64,000 nucleotides of DNA from Apoda limacodes. Taxonomy: Eukaryota > Arthropoda > Insecta > Lepidoptera > Limacodidae. A program made the position numbers and the translations under genes. The notes below the pieces were generated by a model. It worked only from the letters and a program-made list of their open reading frames with translations. It was not told the origin of the DNA and made no database searches. Numbering within the stretch: position 1 is the first letter of the stretch; every line of letters starts with the position of its first letter. Location: positions 10,384,001-10,448,000 of the forward strand of contig OX291562.1 of assembly GCA_946406115.1 (NCBI GenBank), written 5' to 3'. Shown here piece after piece: positions 54,641 to 63,785 of the stretch.

Positions 54641-55021
54641 TCAATTTTATTTTCTAATCGACACAGATTTCTAAGATATTATGTACTGAGTAAATACTGA
54701 TGTAAAACGCGTTATATCAAGTTACTCGTGTATTCATACTTCTAGGGAATTATTTACATAAATTATTCATTCATAAATATTTAGTCCTATAAACGCAAAT
54801 TTGGTACCTTGTCACGGAAAGTCAAAATTACGTAGCAAGAAAACGCCATTTAGTTGACAAATTTCTAAGAAATAAGTACAGTGTTATTAAAAGCCTCGTT
54901 TTAACATATTAAGTCTGTACTACCAACATACAGTAGTGTGGATATATATATATATATTTACATACTTTTGTAAAGCTTATACCTACTATTATTTATAGTA
55001 TGTGTGTGGGCATATTAAACA
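54641..55021. other. AT-rich stretch, nothing recognised
   Basis: A (TA)n run lies at 54941-54957. Confidence 0.4.
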
Positions 55022-55145
55022 CTAGCTAATTTTCTCGTGGCTTCACCCGCGAAAAAGTCTTTTATCGCCTTAGGATTCCAACAAGATTCTGTAATATGCT
55101 GTTCCTCCAGCTACTCCTGTGTAAAAATCAAGTCACTCCGTTACA
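55022..55145 (+). mobile_element. rep-D-like fragment
   Basis: CACTAGCTAATTTTCTCGTGGCTTCACCCGCG and TTTTATCGCCTTAGGATTCC match the start of the family; the later part is lost. Confidence 0.45.
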
Positions 55146-55260
55146 ATGTTGCGATTTTAAAGACTATTGTACTATCTTTTTCGTGCGATGTCTAAGGTAA
55201 GGTGGTAAATGCTTAGGGTTTGATTTCCAAAAATACAAATAATCACCAGACATTTTTTTT

Positions 55261-55738
55261 TCTTTTTTAGGGTTCCGTACCTCAAAAGAAAAAAAGGGAA
55301 CCCATATTTGATCACTTTGTTGTCCGTCCGTCTGTCAAGACCCTTTTTCTCAGGAACGCGTGGAGGTATCAAGCTTAAATTTATACCAAATACTCAGGCC
55401 TACTGTCCCTTGGAGCTGTGAAAAAACATTACTTCTAAGCCAACGCAATCAAAAGATACAGCCGTTTATGCCGCAAATTTCCGCATATTTTCGAAACTCG
55501 CAAGGGAATCAAAACCAACAGGGTACTTCCCGTGAACTCAGAATCTTGAAATTTGGTATGAAACAACATCTTATAGCACAGATAAAGGAAAAATTACGCA
55601 AACCTTATATTTTTAGTTACATCATAAAATAAAACTATTTTTAAAAATATACTACTTACACAACAACATATATAATAAGTTTGCACGGTACCCTCGGAGC
55701 GCAAGCCACACTCGCACTTGGCCGGTTTTTTTTTTTTT
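55261..55738 (-). mobile_element. rep-B-related element, second type
   Basis: The two ends are shared with rep-B. The right edge is CACTCGCACTTGGCCGGTTTTTT preceded by GGTACCCTCGGAGCGCAAG, and the left edge is AGGGTTCCGTACCTCAAAAG. The body is unrelated: CCGTCCGTCTGTCAAGACCC, TTTCTCAGGAACGCGTGGAGG, ATCAAAAGATACAGCCGTTTATGCCG, CAGGGTACTTCCCGTGAACTCAG. I know this body as a common lepidopteran repeat. A 90-codon plus-strand frame at 55360-55632 runs through it and is not a host gene. Confidence 0.75.
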
Positions 55739-56098
55739 GGAAAACCACTATTCTAGTATCTATTTATGTAAAATATACAATACTTTTACAAGTCTCTGTA
55801 TCCAATTTTGAGCCCCTTATATTTTTATAAATCCTATACTATCCAAGGAAGCTACCATAAAAATGTCACATCTCTGTCAGCTCCGGCTAAGGTTGTACGT
55901 TAATAAGAAGAAATGTCTAACAAGGAAAATATGTAGTTTCTATGCAAGTTCCACCGCTTACACTGCAATGGGCAAAGTTTGTCGCCCGAGTGCACTACGG
56001 GGAATCAGCTAGTTGTGCAATAGTGTATAAAATCTATAATCTACGAGGTAACTATTTTGACTTTGAGTCCATACACAAACATGTTGCACTATGTAATT
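55739..56098. other. Unassigned
   Basis: The balanced part at 55930-56045 has no convincing frame. Confidence 0.35.
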
Positions 56099-56205
56099 AC
56101 GTAACATCAACAATGGTAATTATTTGTACGTAACATAAACAATGGTAATTACATGTACGTAACATAAACAATGGTAATTACATGTACGTAACATAATCAA
56201 TGGTA
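56099..56205. repeat. 29-bp tandem repeat with transcription-factor-like motifs
   Basis: Units begin at 56099, 56128, 56157 and 56186. Each has ACGTAACATAAACAATGG followed by TAATTACATGT or a variant. The first three keep AACAATGGTAATTA, a Sox-type AACAATGG directly followed by a TAATTA homeodomain core. The fourth is degenerate. The array lies about 2 kb upstream of the minus-strand exon and 320 bp upstream of the plus-strand exon at 56527. Any regulatory role is inference. Confidence 0.8.
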
Positions 56206-56357
56206 AACGCAACTAGCGGTCAATGCTACATTGTCATTCATTGTATTACGAAGTAACTAATTATCTCAAATAATGAAGTAATTGATCTATTATGTAATTA
56301 CCTTCGTACTAAGGGAGACATCGCATTTGCAATCAACATGTTTCAAAATTACACAGC

Positions 56358-56388
56358 AGTTTATCTCACACGTGTTGTGAGATAAACT
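56358..56388. other. Perfect 13-bp stem hairpin
   Basis: AGTTTATCTCACA and TGTGAGATAAACT are exact reverse complements around CGTGT. The centre also forms ACACGTGT, which contains an E-box CACGTG. It lies 139 bases before the candidate exon at 56527. Confidence 0.7.
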
Positions 56389-56526
56389 TACGACTTTAGA
56401 TTATTATACTTTTCGAAACCTAAATTACACTATATGAATAAATGTAATATTTCATCTTGAAATGCATTAGTTTTCGTGAAATTAGGGAAAAAAATTTACT
56501 TAAATATTGTCTTTTTTTTGTTGCAG

Positions 56527-56575
56527 ATAAATGGACAAGACAACATTGTTAATCAAATGGAAAAATCTATTTTAT
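56527..56575 (+). CDS. Candidate 49-nt start-codon exon
   Basis: A strong acceptor (GTCTTTTTTTTGTTGCAG) precedes ATAAATGGACAAG, and a consensus donor (TTTTAT/GTAAGT) follows after 49 bases. ATG at 56531 is preceded directly by an in-frame TAA and reads MDKTTLLIKWKNLFY, ending exactly at a codon boundary. The next candidate exon (62105) is open only in the frame this phase requires. Another frame (INGQDNIVNQMEKSIL) is also open but would meet a stop at that junction. No family is recognised. Chance pairing of splice signals cannot be excluded; the phase agreement is the best support. Confidence 0.4.
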
Positions 56576-56624
56576 GTAAGTTTTTTGTTAAGGATATGTT
56601 TGTCCTTTAATTTAAATTATATAT

Positions 56625-56699
56625 CTACTATCTTTTACCAGCGGTTCCAACTGCCCTAAATTTAGTTATCGGTGTAAGATTTTAATAGTTCCTTTTGTT
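56625..56699 (+). mobile_element. rep-D 5' fragment
   Basis: ACTATCTTTTACCAGCGGTTCC, CTGCCCTAAATTTAGTTATCGGTGTAAGATT is the start of rep-D, cut off where the LINE-A 3' end begins at 56700. Confidence 0.65.
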
Positions 56700-56855
56700 C
56701 TATACCACTAAGGTGGCTAACAAGCTTACGGTCCGCCTGATGTTAAGCGGTCACCATAGCCTATGGACGCTTGCAACACCAGGAGTATCACTCGCGTGTT
56801 GCCGACCCTTCCGAACCCCATACTGTAGACCTTAGAAAAACCTTGCAACTTCCCA
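56700..56855 (-). mobile_element. LINE-A 3' fragment
   Basis: The plus strand reads CTATACCACTAAGGTGGCTAACAAGCTTACGG and continues to TTGCCGACCC and CCCCATACTGTAGACCTTAG, antisense to the element. It is inserted in or next to rep-D. Confidence 0.8.
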
Positions 56856-56867
56856 ATTATAAAAAAA

Positions 56868-57000
56868 AAACCGACTCATACTCGCTATGCTCAGGATTTA
56901 AAGTCGGCACTTCTACCAAAAAACGCTTTTACTCACTTGTATAACAAATAACTATATACAAGTTTTATTCTTAAAAGTTCAGAGTTTCGTAAGAAACGGG
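56868..57000. repeat. Dispersed repeat shared with 9895-10029
   Basis: It contains ACCGACTCATACTCGCTATGCTCAGGA and GTATAACAAATAACTATATAC; see the partner entry. Confidence 0.4.
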
Positions 57001-57125
57001 GACAAACTGATAATGAACACTGTTTGTACACAGAGTATTCAACACTTAAATCCATGCAGTCGTGATATTTAGACTTTTGTCGAAGCTCGTCATTATGTGG
57101 TAGACATGGCAAAGACAAAAAAAAT

Positions 57126-57194
57126 GTTGCAACATTGTCGACTCCATTGTTGCAACATTGTCGGCTAAATTGTTGCAACATTGTCGACTAAATT
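57126..57194. repeat. 23-bp tandem repeat, three units
   Basis: GTTGCAACATTGTCGACTCC plus ATT repeats at 57126, 57149 and 57172 with only two or three differences. The core GTTGCAAC is a palindrome. The minus-strand open frames crossing it are by-products. Confidence 0.85.
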
Positions 57195-58244
57195 GTCCTA
57201 AGATGACAAAATTACGGGTAGTGCTCTCGCTTATTAAGTACATATATTTATTTTATATTATGAGGCTAAATAAGAATAAATACATAATTGTGAGTTTAAG
57301 AAGAATGACGTTATGTTACGTCATTATTTAACCTATAGCTGTTTTACGTAAAAGCGAAACAAGCGTTTGACAATGAAACTTTATATTCGATTGGGGTAAT
57401 ATTGTGAAAGTTTCTTTTATAAATTCTGGAACTAGTTTTTGATTTATGATTTACTGTTATTAATGAATAAAACGATAAAAATATAAATTATTCAACAAAT
57501 AAGATAAGAAATAAAAGTTTAGATGGTATTACGTTACTTACGTTATTACTCTTTCTAAAGTTTGGCCAACTTTGTGGGGCTTTTGCACTGTCCATTAGAC
57601 AGATTACAGATTTCTATCTATAAGATTATAATTGAGTATAATATTTAAATAAAAACAGATATATATACATAAATATAACACTTCAAATTTTTTTTTAAAA
57701 GAAAAAAAAAGGTTAAGTAAAACCAAAAGCTGTGGTAATAATAGTGCTTTACCGACGCAGCCGTATAGTTTTTACAACACATATTTTTGTTACCGCGTCC
57801 GTTCGTACTAAAAATACATTTCTGGAAGAATGCCGGCGATGATCGAGTGCTGTGTATTTACGTACGCCAATATGGACCGGTAGCTTTTAGTAAAAGACAT
57901 TTTGGTACACGCAATAAAAGATAGCGACCAGCTTTATAAAAGTTTATGATATATGAAAGTTGGGAGTGTAAATTCTTTTGTTAAGGCTAAACGACGTAAG
58001 AAAGTTGCAAACGATTTAGTCAAAAAATATTCGAAATTTAATACCTACAGCAATTATTCATTACAATCCGAATTATTTATTATATAAATATAAATTCATG
58101 TATACGTGGATTTAGCAGTGGTGGCGTATCCATCCATACAAGCCGATTGACATCAGCCTAACTTTTAGAAATTCCATTTTAATTACCGTTATTTTAATAC
58201 TATCAATACCACGTACTAACTACAAAGCTGCGCTTCAAGCTGCG
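57195..58244. other. Unassigned upstream flank of LINE-A
   Basis: Mostly AT-rich. A balanced patch lies at 57775-57900. A short tandem AGCTGCGCTTCA/AGCTGCGCTT at 58227-58247 touches the LINE-A tail and may be part of its target site. Confidence 0.35.
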
Positions 58245-58302
58245 CTTTTTTTTATACCACTAAGGTGGCAAACAAGCCTACGGTCAGCCTGATGGTCAGC
58301 GG

Positions 58303-58698
58303 TCACCGTAGCCTATGGACGCTTGCAACACCTAGGGCATCACTCGCGCGTTGCGGACCCTTCAGAAATCTAATAACTTCTTTCTTGAAGAACTCCATAC
58401 TGTAGTCCTTGCAGAAAACCTTGGCAGGGAGCTCATTCCACAACCTTAGCGTTCGCGGGAGGAAGTTTCTCTGAAACCGCACTGTACGCGACCATTAAGG
58501 TTCTAAAGTGTGAGAATGAATTCCCTGCCGATGGCGAGCGGTGCGATGGTAGAAAATAGCCGTGGGCATCATTTCGAACAATTCCTCAGAACACAACTCT
58601 TTGTACAAGCGGTAAAACACACACATGGAGGCAAAGTCTCTCCTCAAACTTAAGGGCTCGATACCGCCAGTGAGTTTGGAATCGACGACAATTCTCAC
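58303..58698 (-). pseudogene. LINE-A C-terminal tail
   Basis: From 58698 the frame reads MRIVVDSKLTGGIEPLSLRR, CVFYRLYKELCSEELFEMMP and ends HSHTLEP at a TAA (about 58492). Beyond it the same frame continues WSRTVRFQRNFLPRTLRLWN, ELPAKVFCKDYSMEFFKKEV and SDALGVASVHRLR to a TGA at 58303. The conserved RNFLPRTLRLWNELP block is typical of the end of this LINE group. This tail is what most dispersed LINE-A fragments carry. Confidence 0.88.
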
Positions 58699-58704
58699 AG
58701 CCCG

Positions 58705-59859
58705 TCATTGAACCGAGTCAAAAGGGCCAAGCTGGTATCCGGGTGCACCTGCCCAGAGATGGCAGCAGTACTCCATATGGGGCCGAACTTGCGACTTGTA
58801 AAGTAACAACCTTTGCCCCGACGTGAAGTACTGCTTTGCTCTGTTGAGTACACCAAGTTTTTTGGACGCAAGCTTCACCTTATCTTGTAAATGATCTCGG
58901 AACTGAACATCGCTGGAGATGTCGACACCAAGGATCCCAATGCTCTTGGAGATGGAGAGGGGAGTGTTCTGGAATTGTGGGACTACAGTGAATGGAGTTT
59001 TCTTAGCGGTGAACGCGCACACTTGTGTCTTTGTAGGGTTGAATCGGACCAAGTTTACCCGTCCCCAGTCAGAGACCTGGGACAGTGTGGTCTCGATTTG
59101 AGACACAAGTTCTCCGCGGTTTTCCTCCACAACGGAACGAGAGATGTTTGCACGACCCGTGTAAAAAGCGTCTCCAGTACTGTCATCTGCATAGCCATGT
59201 ATGTTGTTGATCTCCAACATGTCATTGATATGCAGTAGAAACAGCGTAGGAGACAGCACTGAGCCTTGCGGGACACCAGCATTATTGTCCATGCAATCAG
59301 AGCAACTACCGGCAACTACGGCTCGTATGCCTCTGCCGGACAAAAAGCTAGCCACCCATTTGCACAAACCCTCGGGTACTCCGTAAGATGGCAACTTCGA
59401 TAGAAGATCCCGGTGCCAGACCCGATCTAACGCCTTTGCTATGTCTAGGCTACATGCCAATGCCTCCCCCTGACTCTCAATGGCTAGTGCCCATCGGTGT
59501 GTGAGATACACATGAAGGTCACCAGTGGAGCGACCGTGGCGAAAGCCATATTGACGGTCGCTGATCAGGTCATGTTTTTCTAGGTATCTTAAAAGCTGTG
59601 TGTTGATCACACGCTCCATCACCTTGGAGAGGAGAGAGGTAATAGCGATAGGCCTGTAATTCGATGGATCTGATCTATCGCCCTTTTTGGGCACCGAGTG
59701 CACATTCGCAGTCTTCCATGAAGACGGAAATTGCCTAGTATGGTAGGAAAGAGCAAAGAGGCGCGTGAGTACAGGACATAACTCAGGAGCACACTGCTTA
59801 AGCACCACTGCTGGTATACCGTCTGGACAACTCGACTTATGAACGTCTAGGGAAAACAA
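58705..59859 (-). pseudogene. LINE-A reverse transcriptase domain
   Basis: 384 residues open, entered from the shifted linker. In order: HKSSCPDGIPAVVLKQCAPE (7-26), WKTANVHSVPKKGDRSDPSNYRPIAITS-type fingers (48-75), motif A SLDIAKALDRVWH (137-149), motif B NAGVPQGSVLSPTLF (193-207), motif C GYADDSTGDAF (222-232, catalytic aspartates 225-226), then the thumb with NPTKTQVCAF and LGVDISSDVQFRDHL. Motif A has ALD where relatives have AFD, a likely damaging change. The frame closes at TGA after GPFDSVQ, where related elements continue QRRAVR; a CGA-to-TGA transition explains this. An internal 255-bp copy sits at 3000-3259. Confidence 0.92.
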
Positions 59860-60464
59860 CGCCCGCCGGACCTCTCGCTGTGATAGAGATTTCCGGCATG
59901 GTCTTACCGCACCACGGTAAAGTAGGTGGTACAGTGCCTTCGTCGTTCATATTCGAGTTGGAGGCAAAGAGACTGCCCAATAGATGGGCTTTCTCTTTTG
60001 CACTATGGGCCAAGTCACCATCGGTCTTTCGCAGTGGTGGTAACGACGACTGGCAGAAGTTCCCCTCGGCAGGTTTAGCAAGCGACCAGAAAGCACGACT
60101 CCCAGATGGATAGCTCGCAAGTCGCCCACCTATTTTGCCATTGAATTGGAATTTTGCTCTGGCAGTTGCTTTCTTACTAAACCTCGAGGCAGCATTTAAT
60201 TTGCGTTTTAACTTATTCGGATCCTTTTTATTACGAGCCGTGGTCCAAGTCTCATAGTTTGCTTAAGAATTTTAGCTTCTCTACAAGACCTATTAAACCA
60301 CGGTCGTTTTTTGACGCCGGCAGCTACTCGCAGGTTAGGTTAGTTAAACATTCCATACCAGCGAGGATTGTCTCAGTGACTGCAGCTGCGCAAACGTCAG
60401 GATCATCTGAGCTAAAGCAGAGCTGCCTCCACGGGTACGATGCATAAAATTTTCGCAATCTGTC
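59860..60464 (-). pseudogene. LINE-A linker between endonuclease and RT, multiply shifted
   Basis: After the TAG the reading goes YASYPWRQLCFSSDDPDVCA, is lost by a shift near 60330, reappears as KKRPWFNRSCREAKILKQTM, shifts again near 60250, and later runs GGRLASYPSGSRAFWSLAKP and KEKAHLLGSLFASNS. It joins the RT frame after one more shift near 59880. The pieces keep the right order and spacing, so this is ordinary decay by small indels. Confidence 0.8.
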
Positions 60465-61247
60465 CTAGTCTGCCGACTTATAATGCCACACACGACGCCA
60501 GTTAGTTGGCCCAGAAGGATCGGGTTGTGTGCATGACATTTGAGTCCAAACGAGACAGTGGTCCAATGAGCCAAGAGGCGCATCCACTGAGACGAAGTAT
60601 CCGTCCGGGCGTGTAGTCAGCAGAAGGTCCAGTAAGGAGCTCGTATGGTCCTCTATATCTGGTATTTTCGTTGGAGAAAGTACCAGCTGAGAGAATCCAT
60701 AGGTCAGAGAAAATTCATGAGCAGATATCCCTGCATAGTTATTGGTTCGAGAACTGAACCACTCACGATGGTGGGCGTTAAAGTCTCCCAAAATAACTAG
60801 TTCTGCTGTGGGATATTGCTCTAGAACTTTGTCAGTCGTCAAACTCAGGTGCGTGAAGAGTCGAGTTACGTCCGTGTCACCGCTATGAGACCTGTATAGG
60901 CACGCATAGATACGAGTGTGGCCGCCGTGATCTACGCGCATCCACAATATCGACAGGTCCCTGTCTTCAAGGCTATGAAGTCGGCGACAGCAGATATTCT
61001 CCCGGACGAACATACATACACTGACACGACTCAAAAAATTGTGCTCAAGTTTGTAGCCGGGATAATGAAGGTCCGGGCAGGATATCTGCGTCTCCGTTAG
61101 AAGGAGGATGGTCCGCTGCGCAGTCTCGAGGTGATGGTGGACTGCATTAAGTTTTGCGTGAATACCCCTGATAGTGCAAAAATCCACATTGTATGTGGAT
61201 GGAGTAGCCGCTGTAAAAACTCTTTTCCTTTTTCTATTTCTGGCCAT
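60465..61247 (-). pseudogene. LINE-A AP-type endonuclease domain
   Basis: 260 residues starting MARNRKRKRVFTAATPSTYN. Recognisable APE motifs are FCTIRGIHAKLNAVHHHLE (23-41), LLLTETQ (48-54), VILGDFNAHH (151-160, metal and phosphate chemistry) and PLGSLDHCLV (224-233). In active relatives the last motif reads SDH, so SLDH has an altered residue before the catalytic DH. The domain would nick the target DNA in the nucleus to prime reverse transcription. The frame ends at a TAG directly after VWHYKSAD. Related elements have a tryptophan there, and the frame continues afterwards (DRLRKFYASYPWRQLCFSSD), so a single TGG-to-TAG change truncates the protein. Confidence 0.9.
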
Positions 61248-61728
61248 TTTATATAAAATTACTTAGACTAGGGATGAGGATTCACTGCACAGACAGTTTA
61301 GAAGACAAAAAGGTGCGGTACTAAGACTGTCGAAGCTCAACACAGATGATACGGTTGCTGGCACGGCGGGCGGAAGGGCCCCTGATTCATTTCTGTTGTA
61401 GTAGCCGGGCGGCCAGCGGTCAGCCGTTTCATCAGGTCTCCCTGACCGCCGAACCAGCACACCGCGTCTACGCCGAGCAATGACAGCGATAAGCACCGCC
61501 GGTCCTCCGCTGTCCGCGCAGCGAATCCTCAAAGAGAGCTCTGGCAACCTTACTCACCGCCAGGAACACAGCACTACTCAATGTTAGTGTTATTGTGGCC
61601 GCGGTTTTCTGTAAGGTGGCGGTACTTTCCCAGTTCGGGCCGCTCATTCGAGCAAGTACTCGCTATGCCCCGCTTTATTTTTTGGGGCAGCTTATTCGAG
61701 CGAGTACTTGCAGTGCCCTACCTCTCTA
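61248..61728 (-). other. LINE-A 5' region, GC-rich, with a short open frame
   Basis: The block is GC-rich (61340-61560) and, on the minus strand, holds a 94-codon frame (61547-61263, ending NCLCSESSSLV) that stops 15 bases before the endonuclease ATG. It lacks zinc-knuckle or gag motifs, so it is either a 5' leader or a remnant of a first ORF. Further upstream a ~50-bp unit (TATTCGAGCGAGTACTTGC and CATTCGAGCAAGTACTCGC) occurs twice. Confidence 0.6.
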
Positions 61729-61875
61729 CAAGTGCTACAGAGAAGCTATCTGCAATAAGGTAACTCGCGACCAAGAGGTCAAAAGTGTTCAATGTGTTAA
61801 GCAAGTGCTACAGAGAAGCTATCTGCAATAAGGTAACTCGCGACCAAAAGGTCAAAAGTGTTCAATGTGTTAAGC
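61729..61875. repeat. 73-bp tandem repeat, two units, at LINE-A 5' edge
   Basis: CAAGTGCTACAGAGAAGCTA ... CGACCAAGAGGTC ... AATGTGTTAAG repeats exactly at 61729 and 61802, with one difference (AGAGG versus AAAGG). Tandem 5' monomers are known in several LINEs and can carry promoter activity. The assignment to LINE-A rests on position. Confidence 0.8.
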
Positions 61876-62104
61876 CATGACTTAGTTTTTATCGCTACCA
61901 GGGCTTTCACTTACATGCGTTGAGATAAATAGGTAAGAGTAGGTGTTTTGTTCTTTCTAATGAATAAATTGCTATCGTTTGTGCTCTCTGTCGTCTACTA
62001 GTGATTGATATATACGATTGCAAAATCAAAAATTAAAATATATTCAAATTTTAAAAACAAAGTACAAACTTTTTTATTTTGAAGTGTACTTGCGTTTTCT
62101 CCAG

Positions 62105-62234
62105 AATAGCATGAATTTAGTGCGTGTCTGTCCGGTATTATCACTGTTTGTGCGTGGTTGGGATGTGGTATTTTTCGCGTGTTTTGTTTATTTTACCCTT
62201 TCTTTATGTTTTTATCTGACGTATTTGTTCAATG
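62105..62234 (+). CDS. Candidate exon encoding a membrane segment
   Basis: A good acceptor (TACTTGCGTTTTCTCCAG) ends at 62104 and a consensus donor (AATG/GTGAGT) follows the 130-base exon. Of the three frames only one is open throughout; it begins NSMNLVRVCPVLSLFVRGWD and continues VVFFACFVYFTLSLCFYLTY, LFN. Residues from about 21 onward form one strongly hydrophobic segment of about 22 residues, preceded by a basic residue, as in a signal anchor or first transmembrane helix. It could also start at its own ATG (62111). The open frame requires phase 0 entry, which the candidate exon at 56527 supplies. It ends in phase 1. No family is recognised. Downstream exons must lie beyond 62240, possibly outside the window. 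Confidence 0.45.
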
Positions 62235-62239
62235 GTGAG

Positions 62240-63194
62240 TTTTATTTGTCATATAGAGTTCTGTTAAACTGACTACTTGCTGGATCAAGAAATTTCATTT
62301 TCCAAACTAAGTTTTGAGAACAAAAAAATATAATTTTTTGGCCGGCTTACCTTATCATAATTTTATCCCTCGCTACTGGTATGTAGTACCTTTAACATCT
62401 AATTATAGATTTAATTGCAAAGTTTTGAACTATACTTTACGCTTTCAAACAGTAAAAACCGCATCAAAAAGTATGTACACATTTCTTGTATATTATGTTC
62501 GTGCAAACAGACAAAAAATATTTTTGTCACATATTTATTTTACAGACACAGCCCTTTTACAGTTTTCGACATAAGCATACAAAGTAAACTATATAAAGGG
62601 TTGTAGAATGTCATATCAAAAACTAAAATAGAACCGCTTTAAATATTGTGACAGGTTTAATAACAGCTTTTAGGACATTTTGACATGGGACGAAACTAGT
62701 GGCAACCCAAACTCAAATGCTTTTAGGAATACATTTGTGTAAAAATAGACATTCGTAGGTAACCAAAACCTTTAAAATATGTTAAATATTATGAATCATT
62801 TGCGTCATAATAGCATAGGTAGGTCTCAGAACAATAACTTAAGCCAGTTTTTAGTCTTAAAAGAATACGATTATGTATGTGTGTAAGATTATCCACTTTA
62901 GCGTCATCTTGGGCAAAAAACTTTTATATTGCTTTAATCCCGTACGAAATTGACTATTAAGGGCCTATATGCCAGAAATCATTTTTAGCAGGGATATTTT
63001 TTAACTATTGAATGTATTCGCTTGAATGAGACAGAATATATTATAGTGTATACTGGAGGTCGTGTCGGAGCCCAAAATATGATTGCTTAGACTTTACACG
63101 ATTCAAAAGTGTTCGACGTGTTTATTTAGCATGTTTTACTCATATTAAAGTATAGAATACTCATCATTTCAAGTCGTGACGAAGATATATTTAT
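62240..63194. other. AT-rich stretch, possible intron
   Basis: Short AT-driven open frames (62314-62606) have no support. No repeat copy was recognised. Confidence 0.4.
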
Positions 63195-63446
63195 AACTAG
63201 CTTTTGCCCGTGGTTCCACCCGCCCTAAATTCGGTTATCGGTATAGTATTTCAATGGAAACTCCTCAATTATAGAAAAAACCGACTCACACTTGACTTTT
63301 TCAAGTAGGCGATGTCCTTCCCCGGGACTTGAAATATCTCCATGTCAAATTTCATCTTTATCGGTACAGTGGTTTAGTCGTGAAGAGGTAACAGACAGAC
63401 AGACATACAGATAGAGTTGCTTTCGCATTTATAATATTAGTACGGA
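63195..63446 (+). mobile_element. rep-D, complete-looking short copy
   Basis: It starts ACTAGCTTTTGCCCGTGGTTCC and passes GGTTATCGGTATAG, AAAACCGACTCACACTTGAC, GATGTCCTTCCCCGGGACTTG and GTGAAGAGGTAACAGACAGACAG. It ends GCTTTCGCATTTATAATATTAGTACGG. Compared with 18260-18992 it lacks the GCAAGCTATAGCTG block and instead has the AAAAACCGACTCACAC block, defining a second subtype also seen in the 15.4 and 17.4 kb copies. Confidence 0.8.
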
Positions 63447-63528
63447 TTAGACATTAGTCGTGACGAAAAGTATATTATAATGTAGCAGCTTAGTGTTATA
63501 TAGCGAATTGTATGTAGCCAAATAATGA

Positions 63529-63785
63529 TTTTTTTAAACCAATAAGGTGGCAAACAAGTCCTTACGGTCCACCTGATGGTAAGCGGTCGCCGAAGCCTAT
63601 TGACGCTTGTAACACTGTGTATCACTCGCGCGTTGCCGACCCTTCAAAAACAACTTCATTCTTGAAAAACCCCATACTGTAGTCCTTAGAGAAAACCTTA
63701 GCAGGGAGCTCATTCCGCAACCCAAGCGTTCGCGGGAGGAAGTTTCTCTGAAACCCCAATGTGCGACCATTATGATGATCAGGAG
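63529..63785 (-). mobile_element. LINE-A C-terminal and 3' fragment
   Basis: The plus strand reads ATTTTTTTAAACCAATAAGGTGGCAAACAAGTC and runs to CGGGAGGAAGTTTCTCTGAAACCCC and GTGCGACCATTATG, covering the last coding part (RNFLPRTLRLWNELP region) and the 3' end. It is 5'-truncated, about 255 bp. Confidence 0.85.

Larger units (their letters stand above)
58245..61880 (-). mobile_element. LINE-A: near full-length Jockey/CR1-like LINE, inactive
   Basis: Read on the minus strand it has a 5' region with tandem repeats, an endonuclease domain (61247-60465), a linker, a reverse transcriptase (59859-58705), a C-terminal tail ending at 58303, and a short 3' UTR ending GCCACCTTAGTGGTATAAAAAAAA at 58245. 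This 3' end is the source type for fragments at 114, 879, 21680, 27165, 41998, 47381, 56700 and 63529. The single large frame would have been about 980 codons. Stops, including some that look like CGA-to-TGA or TGG-to-TAG changes, and frame shifts in 59860-60465 inactivate it. Confidence 0.92.

Noticed and set aside
55360..55632. 90-codon plus-strand frame
   Set aside because: It runs through a rep-B-related repeat body that I recognise as a common dispersed lepidopteran sequence, not a gene.
56933..57243. Minus-strand frames with QQFSRQCCNN repeats
   Set aside because: They are generated by the 23-bp tandem repeat at 57126-57194.
58891..59238. 115-codon plus-strand frame
   Set aside because: It is antisense to the LINE-A reverse transcriptase palm and thumb.
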